From: Liolophura sinensis
Lineage: Eukaryota; Mollusca; Polyplacophora; Chitonida; Chitonidae
Length of the DNA: 64,000 nt
NCBI RefSeq assembly: GCF_032854445.1
Contig: NC_088300.1
Span: 3,598,001-3,662,000, forward strand
Direction: 5' to 3'
Made by a program: the position numbers and the translations under genes. The notes beneath the pieces were generated by a model. It was not told where the DNA came from. It saw only the letters and a list, made by a program, of their open reading frames with translations, and ran no database searches. Below are positions 54,401 to 61,281 of the stretch, piece by piece (positions within the stretch are counted from its first letter, which is position 1; the number at the start of each line of letters is the position of its first letter).

Positions 54401-57400
54401 AATGTACCTGGCACAGTGACCGCAAGCCTAACTTCACAGAGCGTTCGTTTCGATTCTGGTCACTCGGCATCGCCCGCAAAAAGAGAAACTTCATTTTTGT
54501 TTTAATAATGAATGGATAATAGTATAATCAGCTATTATGAAAAAATACGATCCTAAGTTGGCGAAAGACAGCCGAGATAACCTTATCAACCGATTTGGGA
54601 TGTTCGGATGCTGTCCGAGTTAATGCCTCGGTTATATTTGTGTTAACGGCCATGTTACGGTTTTTATTATTACCACATAATGAGGCGGTATGAAATCAAA
54701 ATTATTTTAAGACAACGGAGCAGCTGTTTTCGCTGCGTACAGTTTCGGAGCTAGCACTGATCGCACAGTTTCTGCAGAACTAGAAACGTCAAATCACGCA
54801 TGCGATCTAGATGCATAAGGCCATGGATTCTCAACGTTTTGTCGGAGTTTCACCTACCTAACCTTATGCAAACAAAGACACGGGGTCAATTCCAAAAGAA
54901 GTCTGTTCGAACTGTAATTCATAAAATAATTCCGTACAGTAACGGTTGGAAGTCTTATAGAATAGACCTTCCAAGTGTTGAACGGGAATTTGTTGGAATC
55001 GGGCTTAAAACCATTGGTTGTCGTTTTATAATGTAAATACAAATGTTTGACTTCATCCTTTAAAGGTGGTGTATGGTTGGAGCATGTTCTCTGGGCTGCT
55101 GAACATGAATGTTAACCATCCAAACCCAATCAGTGGATTTGTCATAAACTGTGGCTTATATCAGAATTATTACTGAAAAGGATAATAAGTGACGCTTAAT
55201 TTCCTTACGTTGACGCATACATTTTATGAAAACAACGTTGGATGATTTTGGCATGTATCACGCAAATATCACATTCAAATTCATATTTGTCACTCAAGAT
55301 AAGTCATACGCTTCTGCTTCCTTCGATTTAGTGGACTTTGATACAGGTACAGATGTGACAACATATAATAGACTGTTATTTTTCTCGTGCTGGGTTGTGT
55401 TGACTGGAGAGGGCCCCACCGCAGTATATACCCAATTTGTCCTGCCCCCAAGGGATGATTTACGACTTGCCATAAGATACTGGTTACGTCTCAGACGCAC
55501 ACGCCCCGTCTGCAAGCCCGCGCCGCACACATTACATATACTAATAAAGATATATTACGCCGAGATTATAAATGCTATAGCGTTACGTCGTACAAACTGT
55601 ATCCGTCGTCTCTTCGGCCATAAACAAATGTGCTTTTGACGAATTAACGCAATGTGACGTTTTCCACGTGGAGCCATCCAGCTATATTTCAAGACAACTC
55701 CATTTCCATCAAACCCGGCTGTTGGAACACTCCTTCAGACTCCGGCTTTTTTCTCACTTGGGGATGACACGTCTTGTGCATTGCTTAGTCTATAGTGCTA
55801 AAGAGCCTTAAAACTCATTTAGCCGTCAACAAACCTCTTGCTTTAGTTATGGTGTCTGGAGGAAACCCAGTTTGACAACAATATTAATATAGAGTATGTT
55901 AGCTTGTAATACATCATGCTGAAATTAGAAAACGGGAGAAAGAAGCATGTAGCAATTACACCCGAACTTCAGCGCTCTGACGTGCCCTCTCTTGAGTCTA
56001 AGTCAGGGCATGTGCTTTCTCAGCAGGATGAAAGAGATCAAAGCTGAAAAGAAACAAACTGAAATCAAGTTGAAGAAGACCACTAAAGAACTCGACCAAA
56101 AACATACCCGTCGTAATAATATCGCACATTCCAAAACTTCTTGGAATATAAAATGAAATTATTTCTGGATACCATTCTGTTGGCTCTTGATGCATTTGTG
56201 ACAGATTGCGGAAACACCCTCAGGTACCAGAAGGTGTTACTTGTAACGGCGCTTCCCCTTCCTTAACGCCAAATGCATACCCCCTGGCCCATTTTTGTTC
56301 CCGAGAGAATCTGATTGAAATGATATAATCTTGAGTTCGGCAAAAGCAGCAAGCAAACAAAAGCCGAACCATGTCGTGTTTTTAACGTCGCTCTTTCACG
56401 TCAAGGCAACAAATTTTGGTAACTTAGAACGAAACCATTTTTATACCCCTCTCAATGAAGTTGGGATGGTGGGTGGTTGGGGGTGGAGGGTGGTTGGGGG
56501 GGTGGGGGGTGGAGGGTGGTTGGGTGGTGGAGGGTGGTTTACTGGGATCAGCGTGTCTGTAGACGCGATTTTGTTCATGCGTCTCTTTCCAAACTACACC
56601 CCCTGTTTCCATGAAACTTACAGTGCATCTTGTTTGTTATCACAGATTAAATGGATATTCAGAGCTTTCTGAACACTGTAGAAAGAAAAGGCGGTGGGGA
56701 AATAATCACTTCTTTGATTCTTAGGTTGTATTCGTGTTTGGAAGGGGAGGGGAGTGGCGTTCCCTCTTGATTCATTATCAGAACACCATTTTATCTAAAG
56801 AATATATCAAAACCTAATCACTTATAGTTGTCTCTTTCATGCAGGTTTATTCGTACTTGGGGCGTGGATAGTGGGCTTTATATTTATCATATTTAATAAT
56901 ACTTTGATGATATTCCTATCAACATTTGTAAGCGTAGCGTGTTTTGAATAACTTTTCAGTATGATCTGTATGTCACTACTATTCTTTGGAGATGAACGGG
57001 ATGTGAACTCCCTTGTGACGACGTGCGCGTAGCCTTACCCATACATTCGCCTGATCCTCTCTATATTTTGGATATTTCCTTTGGCTCCTATTGCCTTGAG
57101 AATTATGCACATCTATAAGAATAGATCTGAAGCTGTAAACAGGTTCATTGTTAAGACAGAGTGCTGCATTTAACACTTATGCTTACAACTGTTATATATA
57201 GCACTTACAACTGTTACTGTTAACACTTATAACTGTTACACATAACATTTGAAGTTGTTACGGATAACACTTACGACTGTTAGATATGACACATACAATT
57301 GTTACATATAGCAGTTACTCCGAAAGTAAGTGGGAAGGCCTGTCAGAAACCTGCGGATGGTCGTAGGTTTTCCCCTTTACATATAACACTGACAACTGTT

Positions 57401-59397
57401 AGATGTAGCACTTACATCTGTCAGATATAGCACTTACATCTGTTGCATAAAACATTTCCAGCTGTTACATATAACATATACAAGTGCTGAACAGAACAGT
57501 TTCAAAGTTTAGCTGAGATTACTCTTCAAGCCCTTAAAGTTCATGCCCAGCTCTTGAAGTCGCACATTTTCATGTCAGTCATTTCATTCATAACCGAGTT
57601 TTTTTATATAAAGGAGATCTGAGGCCAGGGTTTGTAGGGCCTTGTTATCTTGATCATGTTTCCTGTTCTCGTTGAGTTGTTTCCCGTCAGCTTTCCGATC
57701 CTACCACAGATAAGGACGTCTTCTACTCGCTAACTGTAGATTAGAAATTCCAGCTGTAATTCAGCATTTTCCCCTCCTCCTAGTTTCATTGAGAAAAGCT
57801 GTCCATCTTTATAACTCGAATCTTCTTCAGGTCATCAACAGGAGTCCGTGACAAGGCGTTCTATGAGAAAGTTGTAAGGTGGAAGCTCACGTCAATGGAC
57901 AAAAACGGCAACGAGGTGGGTAGTTTAATAGTATCCATGACCGTGTACACGGAGACCACTTTAATAGCAGTAACATCGCAAATGTGTTAAACGAAAACAA
58001 CAAGGTGTGTGGGTAGGTTCATTGGTTTCAGTTTTAAGAAAGATTCCGTTTTTTTTTATCACATCTTATCCCGGTCACCTTATCCTCTAATATACCCCAT
58101 TACACTGTATTACAAGGAAGTGATGTAGTAGATCAGCTACTGAGTACTGCAATAAAAGCACATATGTACGCTGTTAGCAAGGGTACGTTACTAAATGGCC
58201 GGAACATGAATAGATTTGGTGTCAACAAAGCTGACTTTCTTCTATGAGAAATCGTAGTCCTACTCCTTTTCGGAGAAGCCTTTCTCTTCCAAGTGGCACA
58301 ACTACTCCTGAATACAAGGTTTAATGGCTCTCTAGTTTTGTTGGAAAGTGCTTTTTTAATGACTAAAGTTACCCGCTGCCATTTAATGAGCTGTAATTGT
58401 TGTGTATATGTTTTTAGGAGTGTAACTTCTTGAGATAGCCCCTTGCCATGTATTGGGTGCACATATCATGTAAGTGGAATACTGGTCTTTTTACTAAGTG
58501 ATTTCTCGATGCTGCGGTTTCCCTAATATGATATTTATTATTACCAGATGCTGGAGCGAAAAGAATGGAAAGATTTCAAGAAGAATATGCGAAAAACAGT
58601 TGGAAAGAAAAAGTCTATGAGAAAGTGCGCAAGAAACTTTTTACGGTACTGCGATGCTGATAAGAATAAACGTATCTCAGTAGACGAATGGATAGACTGC
58701 ACTGGTGTTAACCGTAAGTCTTCCCAGTTAATATGTCAGCGCCCCTATGTCGCTCCCAAGCCTACCCAGGTCGAGGGCAGAGGGGAACCCCATGGGCGTT
58801 CGGGCGGGGCGCTCTAGGGGTTCCAGGGCCTGAGTCAGACGCCCCGGCTTGGCCTGAAGCCTTGGCAGCATAGCTACCTGTCTATCTCATCTGTAACTAC
58901 ATTACTCTTCATAAACTGACGCAGATGGAATTACCCATTGGCTTCAACCAATCTGATGCCATTGAATATCTCTTAGCCCACTTGGTCTCGACGGAGCGCG
59001 TTTTTAAAATAACCTAGATAAATCATTCTGGAGTCTGTGGCCCTTACGATCAAATTATGTAAAATATATAAATATACTAATTGCTTAGTTTTATCTATCA
59101 GTTTATTGCCACTCAGATATTGTTTTATCCGACATGTTGACACTTGTGGGTGGTGATAATGACCTGCTGGAAAATGTAACGGTTGTTTTTGGCTGTCCTG
59201 TGCAAATTGGTAGGAGACTGAAATTTGATGAACTGTTCGCCCACGATTCATTAGGACTTAAACCATTTCTTTTTGTCATTTAACGCTTCTAACTGGCATA
59301 TCTTTCTTTTTCTCTTAAAGGTAATATGTATAGTTTACCACCAAATCCGAAGCGGAAAGGCCCGAACCCCTTCAGTAAGTACCTCAGGGAGAGCTAG
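15310..59397 (+). CDS. SMOC-like secreted matricellular calcium-binding protein, 14-exon gene model with duplicated TY-EC module
   Basis: Homologue of SMOC1/SMOC2, secreted basement-membrane proteins that bind heparan sulfate and modulate BMP signalling (family knowledge). Exons inferred: 15334-15447, 30990-31170, 41094-41300, 41995-42039, 42685-42795, 43330-43587, 44969-45052, 46771-46809, 48433-48531, 52819-53052, 53684-53774, 57831-57915, 58548-58713, 59321-59397. Junction phases run 0, then 1 through to the TY2/EC2 junction, then 2, 0, 1. The total is 1791 nt including stop, giving 596 residues (604 if the in-frame ATG at 15310 is used). Predicted order: signal peptide 1-28, Kazal 50-95, TY1 103-166, basic linker 168-182, EC1 184-305, linkers 306-379, TY2 383-448, EC2 459-571, tail 572-596. 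Human SMOCs are about 435-445 residues with one EC domain; the surplus here is mainly EC1. Splice sites were read by eye and no transcript supports the joins. The alternative is two adjacent genes, but the second half has no visible signal-peptide exon. Confidence 0.85.
18478..18546 (+). repeat. Two-copy direct repeat, about 34 bp
   Basis: GACCAAGCCAATTGGGGACA-ATGAGTGCCATA repeats immediately as GACCAAGCCAGGTGGGGACA-ATGAGTGCCATA. Confidence 0.8.
21785..21884 (+). repeat. 25-bp tandem repeat, 4 copies
   Basis: Four near-identical units built on AATGTTCGGTCCCATTTTCC plus TAACC; one unit has TAACT. Lies in intron 1 of the SMOC-like gene. Confidence 0.95.
23576..23671 (+). repeat. 16-bp tandem repeat, about 6 copies
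   Basis: Unit TAGCCCTAGTGTTCCC with single-base variants, in intron 1. The CCCTAG core is telomere-like only by chance; the period is 16 bp, not 6. Confidence 0.9.
26687..26911 (+). other. Unassigned open segment with a possible membrane helix
   Basis: Within a 112-codon open frame the stretch MCLSIGICIFALWLCCSLIC is strongly hydrophobic and Cys-rich and is followed by WCQRNAVSHK. It is preceded by an open, polar stretch beginning GTVDINYTITRPVYPQF. Together they look like the single-helix exon of a small membrane protein. A possible acceptor (ATTGCCAG near 26690) and donor (GCG/GTCAGT near 26887) flank it. I do not recognise the family, and it may be chance or a pseudo-exon in intron 1. Confidence 0.25.
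27103..27132 (+). repeat. (CA)n / CACG microsatellite
   Basis: CGCGCACACACGCACGCACA followed by CACACACACA. Intron 1. Confidence 0.9.
29216..29950 (+). repeat. 37-bp minisatellite, about 19-20 copies
   Basis: Unit built from TTTATTTGGTATTGGTCAGA and TAATTAGTTATTCATGG, with copies varying at the TTAG(T/C)T and CAT(G/A) positions. It ends about 1.04 kb before the Kazal exon, in intron 1. AT-rich, with no long frame. Confidence 0.95.
30990..31170 (+). CDS. SMOC-like exon 2: Kazal / follistatin-like domain
   Basis: Reads from a pyrimidine-rich acceptor (TCTTCTCTTCCAG) to a donor CCAG/GTAGGT and encodes about 60 residues. It shows the Kazal pattern C-x3-C-x8-C-x10-C-x7-C-x12-C with the signature VCGSDGITY, at predicted residues 50-95. 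In SMOC and SPARC proteins this domain lies just after the signal peptide. Ten residues (RQAFRNLRST) precede the first cysteine, as expected for the N-terminal linker. The exon starts in phase 0 and ends in phase 1. In some proteins Kazal domains inhibit proteases, but in SMOCs no inhibitory role is established. Confidence 0.9.
37170..37390 (+). repeat. 46-bp tandem repeat, about 4.5 copies
   Basis: Unit contains ACCAACTCTTTATAGCTATG then CGGTCTGCATCGTAATTCAC and AGTCTC. The copies are nearly identical, so the expansion is recent. Intron 2 of the SMOC-like gene. Confidence 0.93.
40908..41022 (+). repeat. 23-bp tandem repeat, 5 copies, next to the TY1 exon
   Basis: Five exact-length units of the type TATGAAAGCTGCTGGTGCAG plus CCG, with one to three changes. 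The array ends 71 bp before the acceptor of exon 41094-41300. Confidence 0.95.
41094..41300 (+). CDS. SMOC-like exon 3: thyroglobulin type-1 domain 1 (TY1)
   Basis: Phase 1-1 exon after an AAAACAG acceptor, ending GTAAAG/GTAAAT. It encodes a complete thyroglobulin type-1 repeat with all six cysteines (residues 103-166) and the hallmark QC...YCWC...G...GT core: IQCHAATGYCWC, then GKPITGTS, closing at KPDC. The start CQQEREEA and the block IFIPSCNKDGTY are typical of SMOC TY domains. It is close to TY2 at 52.8 kb, sharing the C-x2-ERE-x-A start, IFIPSC-x-KDG-x-Y, QCH, T-x-YCWC and GKP-x2-GTS. A 5x23-bp tandem repeat ends 71 bp before the exon. Confidence 0.93.
41995..42039 (+). CDS. SMOC-like exon 4: short basic linker
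   Basis: A 45-nt phase 1-1 micro-exon between acceptor TTTCTATTTGTAG and donor AGAAGAG/GTAAGC. It encodes about 15 residues (168-182), almost half of them Lys or Arg, ending RGKRR. It joins TY1 to the extra EC domain. The charge suggests a heparan sulfate contact or a furin-like (K/R-rich) cleavage site; both are inferences. A weaker alternative donor (GGG/GTAAGA) lies about 13 nt upstream and would break the phase. Very short, so only splice signals and phase support it. Confidence 0.65.
42205..42352 (+). mobile_element. tRNA-derived SINE, copy B (truncated), before a CATA microsatellite
   Basis: Shows CTGGGATCAAATCCGGGTCG, ATCATAGGAAAAGACATTAA, GCTGCCTCGTTTGGTGCTCA and GGTTGCCCGGTGTCATACA, i.e. 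the tRNA-like box B and SINE body of copies A and C. The 3' half is missing and a (CATA)n tract follows at once. It lies in the intron between exons 4 and 5 of the SMOC-like gene. Confidence 0.7.
42353..42443 (+). repeat. (CATA)n microsatellite
   Basis: About 20 tetranucleotide units with one CACA interruption, following SINE copy B. Spurious tyrosine/valine/cysteine/methionine-repeat open frames on the minus strand come from it. Confidence 0.97.
42454..42677 (+). repeat. Direct duplication flanking a second microsatellite, ending at the EC1 splice acceptor
   Basis: About 75 bp (42454-42528, with CGCAGTCGTGTACCGTGGG and TTGTGTAGTTATTATA) recur at 42604-42677 with few changes. Between them lies CATA/GACA/GATA/CACG repeat (42529-42610). 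The second copy runs to within 7 bp of the acceptor of exon 42685. Confidence 0.9.
42685..42795 (+). CDS. SMOC-like exon 5: EC domain 1, N-terminal part
   Basis: Phase 1-1 exon, acceptor TTTCATTCCAG, donor CACCGG/GTAAGT. It encodes residues 183-219: GC followed by an amphipathic helix (RNLIEVFTAEYNRTV) and a small/Pro-rich turn ending AAPPG. It corresponds to the start of the SMOC EC domain, and to exon 53684-53774 of the second copy, which has GCP, a similar helix (VKDLVDHLTEEMDRS) and GAPAG. It carries two N-glycosylation sequons, N205-R-T and N209-K-S. The last roughly 75 bp of the intron before it are a direct copy of a segment 150 bp upstream. Confidence 0.88.
42985..43160 (+). repeat. 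Interspersed repeat fragment (TTTTACGC family) between EC1 exons
   Basis: TTTATTTATTCAGTTCATAG, AGTTTAACACCATTTTGG and later GAGTATCCGGGAAAAACCAC with TCCTCACGCGGGACATA match the family seen at 10605 and, inverted, at 57310. It lies in the intron between the two EC1 exons. Confidence 0.5.
43330..43587 (+). CDS. SMOC-like exon 6: EC domain 1, EF-hand pair
   Basis: Phase 1-1 exon (acceptor TCTGAACAG, donor ATTAATA/GTAAGT) encoding residues 220-305. It holds the complete EC core: VVEWKFSQLD before EF loop 1 (DKNSDNKLRKKE, 247-258), a Lys/Arg-rich helix, ACAKNFVNYC, then EF loop 2 (DLDQDKKIIRRE, 284-295) and the closing SSCLGV. Both loops keep acidic or amide ligands at 1, 3 and 5 and Glu at 12, so calcium binding looks intact. 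The match to the human SMOC1/2 EC domain is strong. Unlike EC2, no intron interrupts the EF pair. If the donor is not used the frame stops at 43637, which would end a short protein here. Confidence 0.92.
44969..45052 (+). CDS. SMOC-like exon 7: linker between the duplicated modules
   Basis: An 84-nt open stretch between acceptor TTTTATTATCAG and donor CCGTGG/GTAAGT, phase 1 at both ends, giving residues 306-333 (GVSVLKSQ... to SNSDDTV). It is Ser/Leu-rich with no recognised domain. It is proposed as an exon because a good acceptor, an open phase-1 frame and a strong donor coincide in the region where vertebrate SMOCs carry their unique, poorly conserved segment. Moderate confidence: no homology was used. 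Confidence 0.6.
45611..45712 (+). repeat. Imperfect direct repeats (TTAACATAGCACTTGTGAGA)
   Basis: GTTAACATAGCACTTGTGAG-ATGACC occurs twice, with a third partial copy (GGTTAACATTGCACTT) between them, at about 40-bp spacing. Confidence 0.75.
46771..46809 (+). CDS. SMOC-like exon 8: micro-exon linker
   Basis: A 39-nt phase 1-1 segment after a long pyrimidine-rich stretch (TTTTTGTCCCTGAACTCAG) and before CTCCAG/GTAAGG. It encodes 13 residues beginning EERLNPASSR, a polar low-complexity linker (residues 334-346). Its size means chance cannot be excluded. Support is the acceptor/donor pair, the phase, and its place between two other phase 1-1 linker exons. Confidence 0.5.
48433..48531 (+). CDS. 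SMOC-like exon 9: Pro/Ser/Thr-rich linker
   Basis: A 99-nt phase 1-1 exon, acceptor CTTCCTTGTTTGCAG, donor GAGGAAC/GTAAGT, encoding residues 347-379 (GVLQVGPSLGN through RTLITPEPSKTDNTEE). Rich in Pro, Ser, Thr and acidic residues, it resembles a flexible and possibly O-glycosylated spacer leading into TY2. It ends with C, which completes a Leu codon with the first two bases of the TY2 exon. No domain is recognised. Confidence 0.65.
49426..49990 (+). repeat. Interspersed repeat family X, copy 1
   Basis: About 565 bp that align with 63328-64000 in the same order and orientation: TAGTCTATTTCTTTTA, AGTCGCCTATATT, AAAATCAGTCATACTC, GGTGGCATGCTGAATAT, TGTAAACCCTGTTACTGAC, TTAGAGATGGATGTTAG, and CACGCCCATTGTCCAGC. 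No coding potential is seen. It lies in the intron before TY2. Confidence 0.75.
51425..51575 (+). repeat. Interspersed repeat, copy 2 of a pair with 13.1 kb
   Basis: Second copy of the element at 13060-13215, same orientation, with the shared blocks in the same order and similar spacing. Confidence 0.5.
52354..52715 (-). mobile_element. tRNA-derived SINE, copy C (inverted, near full length)
   Basis: Read on the minus strand it begins CGGCCTAATGGTGAGGG (box A-like), continues with AATCAAACTCGGGTCAGGTC (box B-like), CATACCAAAGACTTTAAAA and GCGCTGAGAGGTCAGAGCAA, and ends GACGTTAAACCCC followed by a short CATA-type tail. It lies in the intron about 100 bp before the TY2 exon. Confidence 0.75.
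52819..53052 (+). CDS. SMOC-like exon 10: thyroglobulin type-1 domain 2 (TY2)
   Basis: Phase 1-1 exon, acceptor TATGCTTCACAG, donor ATGAAAG/GTACGA. It encodes a full six-cysteine thyroglobulin type-1 domain (383-448): CLEEREIA, KIFIPSCSKDGIY, AQCHTSTEYCWCV, GKPKPGTSTYK, KPNC, and a charged exit segment. The block PGTST followed by a basic residue and KPNC resembles the second TY domain of vertebrate SMOCs. In the assembled gene it follows three linker exons and precedes EC2. Confidence 0.94.
53262..53475 (+). repeat. 53-bp tandem repeat, about 4 copies
   Basis: Unit contains GGTTACTGCTTTGTTACCAC, TCACTTCACCATTTGTACTG and TGTATCGCATAGT. It sits in the 630-bp intron between the TY2 and EC2a exons and fills about a third of it. 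Confidence 0.95.
53684..53774 (+). CDS. SMOC-like exon 11: EC domain 2, N-terminal part
   Basis: Acceptor TTTTGCTGTAG, donor GCTGG/GTAAGT; enters in phase 1 and leaves in phase 2. Residues 458-487 read GCPHSQKRRF, a helix (VKDLVDHLTEEMDRS) and GAPAG. This matches the GCP-x3-K-x2-F start of the EC domain in vertebrate SMOCs. A 53-bp tandem repeat lies in the preceding intron. Confidence 0.92.
56460..56545 (+). repeat. G-rich low-complexity tract
   Basis: Irregular GGGTGGTTGGGGGTGGAGG repeats with many runs of three or more G on the plus strand. G-quadruplex formation is possible (inference). It produces spurious Gly/Trp and Pro-rich open frames. Confidence 0.85.
57180..57490 (+). repeat. Irregular CACTTACAACTGTTA tandem array
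   Basis: About ten imperfect units of 20-24 bp around CACTTACAACTGTTACATAT, broken near 57310-57375 by an inverted dispersed-repeat fragment. Lies in the intron before exon 57831. Confidence 0.8.
57310..57375 (-). repeat. Interspersed repeat fragment, inverted
   Basis: The minus strand reads GGGAAAACCTACGACCATCC then GCAGGTTTCTGACAGGCC, the 3' body of the same dispersed family (GGAAA-CC-ACGACCATCCGCAGGTTGCTG). It interrupts the irregular 57.2-57.5 kb tandem array. Confidence 0.55.
57831..57915 (+). CDS. SMOC-like exon 12: EC domain 2, first half of EF loop 1
   Basis: Acceptor TCGAATCTTCTTCAG, donor AACGAG/GTGGGT, phase 2 in and phase 0 out, residues 488-516. It encodes SSTGVRDKAFYEKVVRWKL and the first six positions of EF loop 1 (DKNGNE, from residue 511). 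The intron falls exactly in the middle of the calcium loop. The GTGGGT donor is weaker than the other donors in the gene, but the loop completes perfectly at the next exon. Confidence 0.92.
58548..58713 (+). CDS. SMOC-like exon 13: EC domain 2, rest of the EF-hand pair
   Basis: Acceptor TTATTATTACCAG, donor TTAACC/GTAAGT, phase 0 in and phase 1 out, residues 517-571. It continues EF loop 1 (MLERKE, to 522), then a very basic helix (KDFKKNMRKTVGKKKSMRK), CARNFLRYC, EF loop 2 (DADKNKRISVDE, 552-563) and WIDCTGVN. Ligand positions 1, 3, 5 and 12 of both loops are kept. The basic helix resembles the heparin-binding surface described for SMOC EC domains (family knowledge; binding here is inferred). 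A GC-rich stretch follows the donor. Confidence 0.94.
59321..59397 (+). CDS. SMOC-like exon 14: basic C-terminal tail and stop
   Basis: Acceptor TTCTTTTTCTCTTAAAG, phase 1 in. It encodes 25 residues (572-596) beginning RNMYSLPPNPKRKGPNPF and ends at TAG 59395-59397. A short basic tail after the EC domain also occurs in vertebrate SMOC2. A strong alternative donor (TTCA/GTAAGT, cut after 59374) precedes the stop and could splice to a further exon that I could not find. Confidence 0.72.
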
Positions 59398-60081
59398 CGC
59401 TGTCTGCCTACTTTATCCGTAGAGTAGCCTCCCTTGAACGGCCACAATGAGCAAAAATATCACCACTGTCTGGAAGGCGAAATGAACTGGTTTGGATGGA
59501 GAGCTATGGGTGTGACGGCTTACTATGTATATGAAGGAAAAGTTTATTCTGTGAATATTAGGAAGAAATCAAGGATTTTTTTTGTAAATTTTTGTATAAG
59601 TTATGGTCTTAATATTACGCATGGTGACCGCGAAAAAGACGTCTATTGGTAGGCTCTGTATGTTGATGTGTTTATCCTTTTGCACCAGTGACTTTATCTA
59701 TTAGGGATAGAGTACGATCATATCGCTTCAAACAAATGTTGTATACAACACTCAAAAAAGGCCAAGCAGAAAGATGTCTGTCTATCTATATATCCATCTA
59801 TATGTACATATATATGTCTGTATGTTTGTGTGTAAATAATTACATGGTTTAATGTGAATATGTACATACAAACCCAAGTAGCCTGTGAGGTAGCGATAAA
59901 ATTATTAATACCCATTTTATAAACTTTGATTTGATAAGTCGTCCAAACGGTTAGATCCATTTATTTGAACACAGAGAGACACATACAACTACACCTTAAC
60001 GAACGGGGGAAGTCGGCTTTTTTGTTTTGACTCACCGGATTCGGCTACTTTTCTACTGCTTCAAATGGATTTTTTTTCAGT

Positions 60082-60087
60082 AATAAA
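60082..60087 (+). terminator. Candidate polyadenylation signal for the SMOC-like gene
   Basis: AATAAA, the first such hexamer I noticed downstream of the predicted stop at 59397, about 685 bp away. Other copies occur further on near 62284 and 62423. Position only; no cleavage site evidence. Confidence 0.3.
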
Positions 60088-61281
60088 ACGAATAGTCTCC
60101 CTCAAATTATTTACCTTCACGTTTCTGTTTTTGTCATTTATCATTTATAGGTGCTTTAAATTCCAAGCATGGTGAGGGATAGGATCAGGGATTTTTAAAA
60201 CTCTGCTGGGCACTTTTAAGGCGCCGTTGACACCCATTATAGTAGAGGGACTCAATTTGGAATTCTGAGCCTCTCCCTTAGTATTTGTCTTGATAGAGTC
60301 CTTCAGAGTATCACATACCAGTAGTATATTCCCAAATACTGTAGCAATATTGATCATACAAATTCTAACATGGGGTCATGATCATTTCGTAATATCTCAG
60401 CGTTCGTCGATCTTTTACTAGACATTGGAAGATAATAGTTTTTCTTTGCTGTGGCCTTATGGAGGGCATCAGATGATACTTGGGTGTCCTCGTTCTTGAA
60501 CGCATGTGTAGTAGTATAGGCCTATGGCATGGTACTCTGTGGTTATCCGACTCTGTACAGCAAGACTCAAGTAATTGCAACTTGATTTATACAATGTATC
60601 TAGCTGGCATGAGATCATCTGAACACTTGTTTATTTTTCTCTCCTGAAAGCTGTGATATTAATCTAGTCAGACATGTTAAGTAGTTAATGGATACTTAAC
60701 CAGTTGGAGTTTCAGACTGATGTCTAGCTAAGCTAGGATTACTAATAGGAAAGACTGAGTGACTTCTGCATGGTTTTCTTCGGTTTGCCTTTAACTGGTT
60801 GTTACGTATGTTTGCTGCATTTTGTCTCCTTGCCATGAAAAAACATGTAACCATTCCTGCAACCTTACTTAGCTTTGCATAATGCTTCCTGTTTTTACGA
60901 TCACTGTTTAAATCTTATCTAGTACGCGTTCATGTGTTTATTCAGAAGGAGAGAAAGTTAATTCGATTCGTGAATGAACTCGGCTTGATTTGCATGACAC
61001 TCCCATTGCTAGAAGAGAAAACTCTTTGCTGATTATCATTCAAGGTTTCTCCAATGACACGGACTGTAAGGTTTGCCAAAATCTCACAGTCAGATGTCTT
61101 GTTCATGTATATAATTTCAGATCGCTAACTTAACGCTTACTTGCCAATATAAAACCTTGCCAAAACGATCAGCAAAGACAAAATAGCCCAAAAGGTTTCT
61201 AAAAAGTATTTCTGCTTTTTTATTATATCTGTTTAGAGAGCAGGGTTCGTAATCATCATGGAGTAGAGCTAGTCTGACGCC

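Larger units (their letters stand above)
53775..57830 (+). other. Intron 11 of the SMOC-like gene
   Basis: 4.1 kb between EC2a and EC2b, phase 2. It includes the 137-codon open frame at 55226-55639 (no motif), the G-rich tract at 56.5 kb and the array at 57.2 kb. No other coding signal is seen. Confidence 0.75.

Noticed and set aside
55226-55639. 137-codon open frame in the EC2 intron
   Set aside because: Long, but with no recognisable motif, no splice context and an overlapping minus-strand frame. Probably chance.
58133-58462. 109-codon minus-strand open frame beside EC2c
   Set aside because: Basic and low in motifs; antisense in an intron, no homology noticed.
53684-58713. A separate second SMOC/SPARC gene starting at TY2
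   Set aside because: Kept only as an alternative: no signal-peptide exon precedes it, and the linker exons join EC1 to TY2 in a continuous phase-1 frame.
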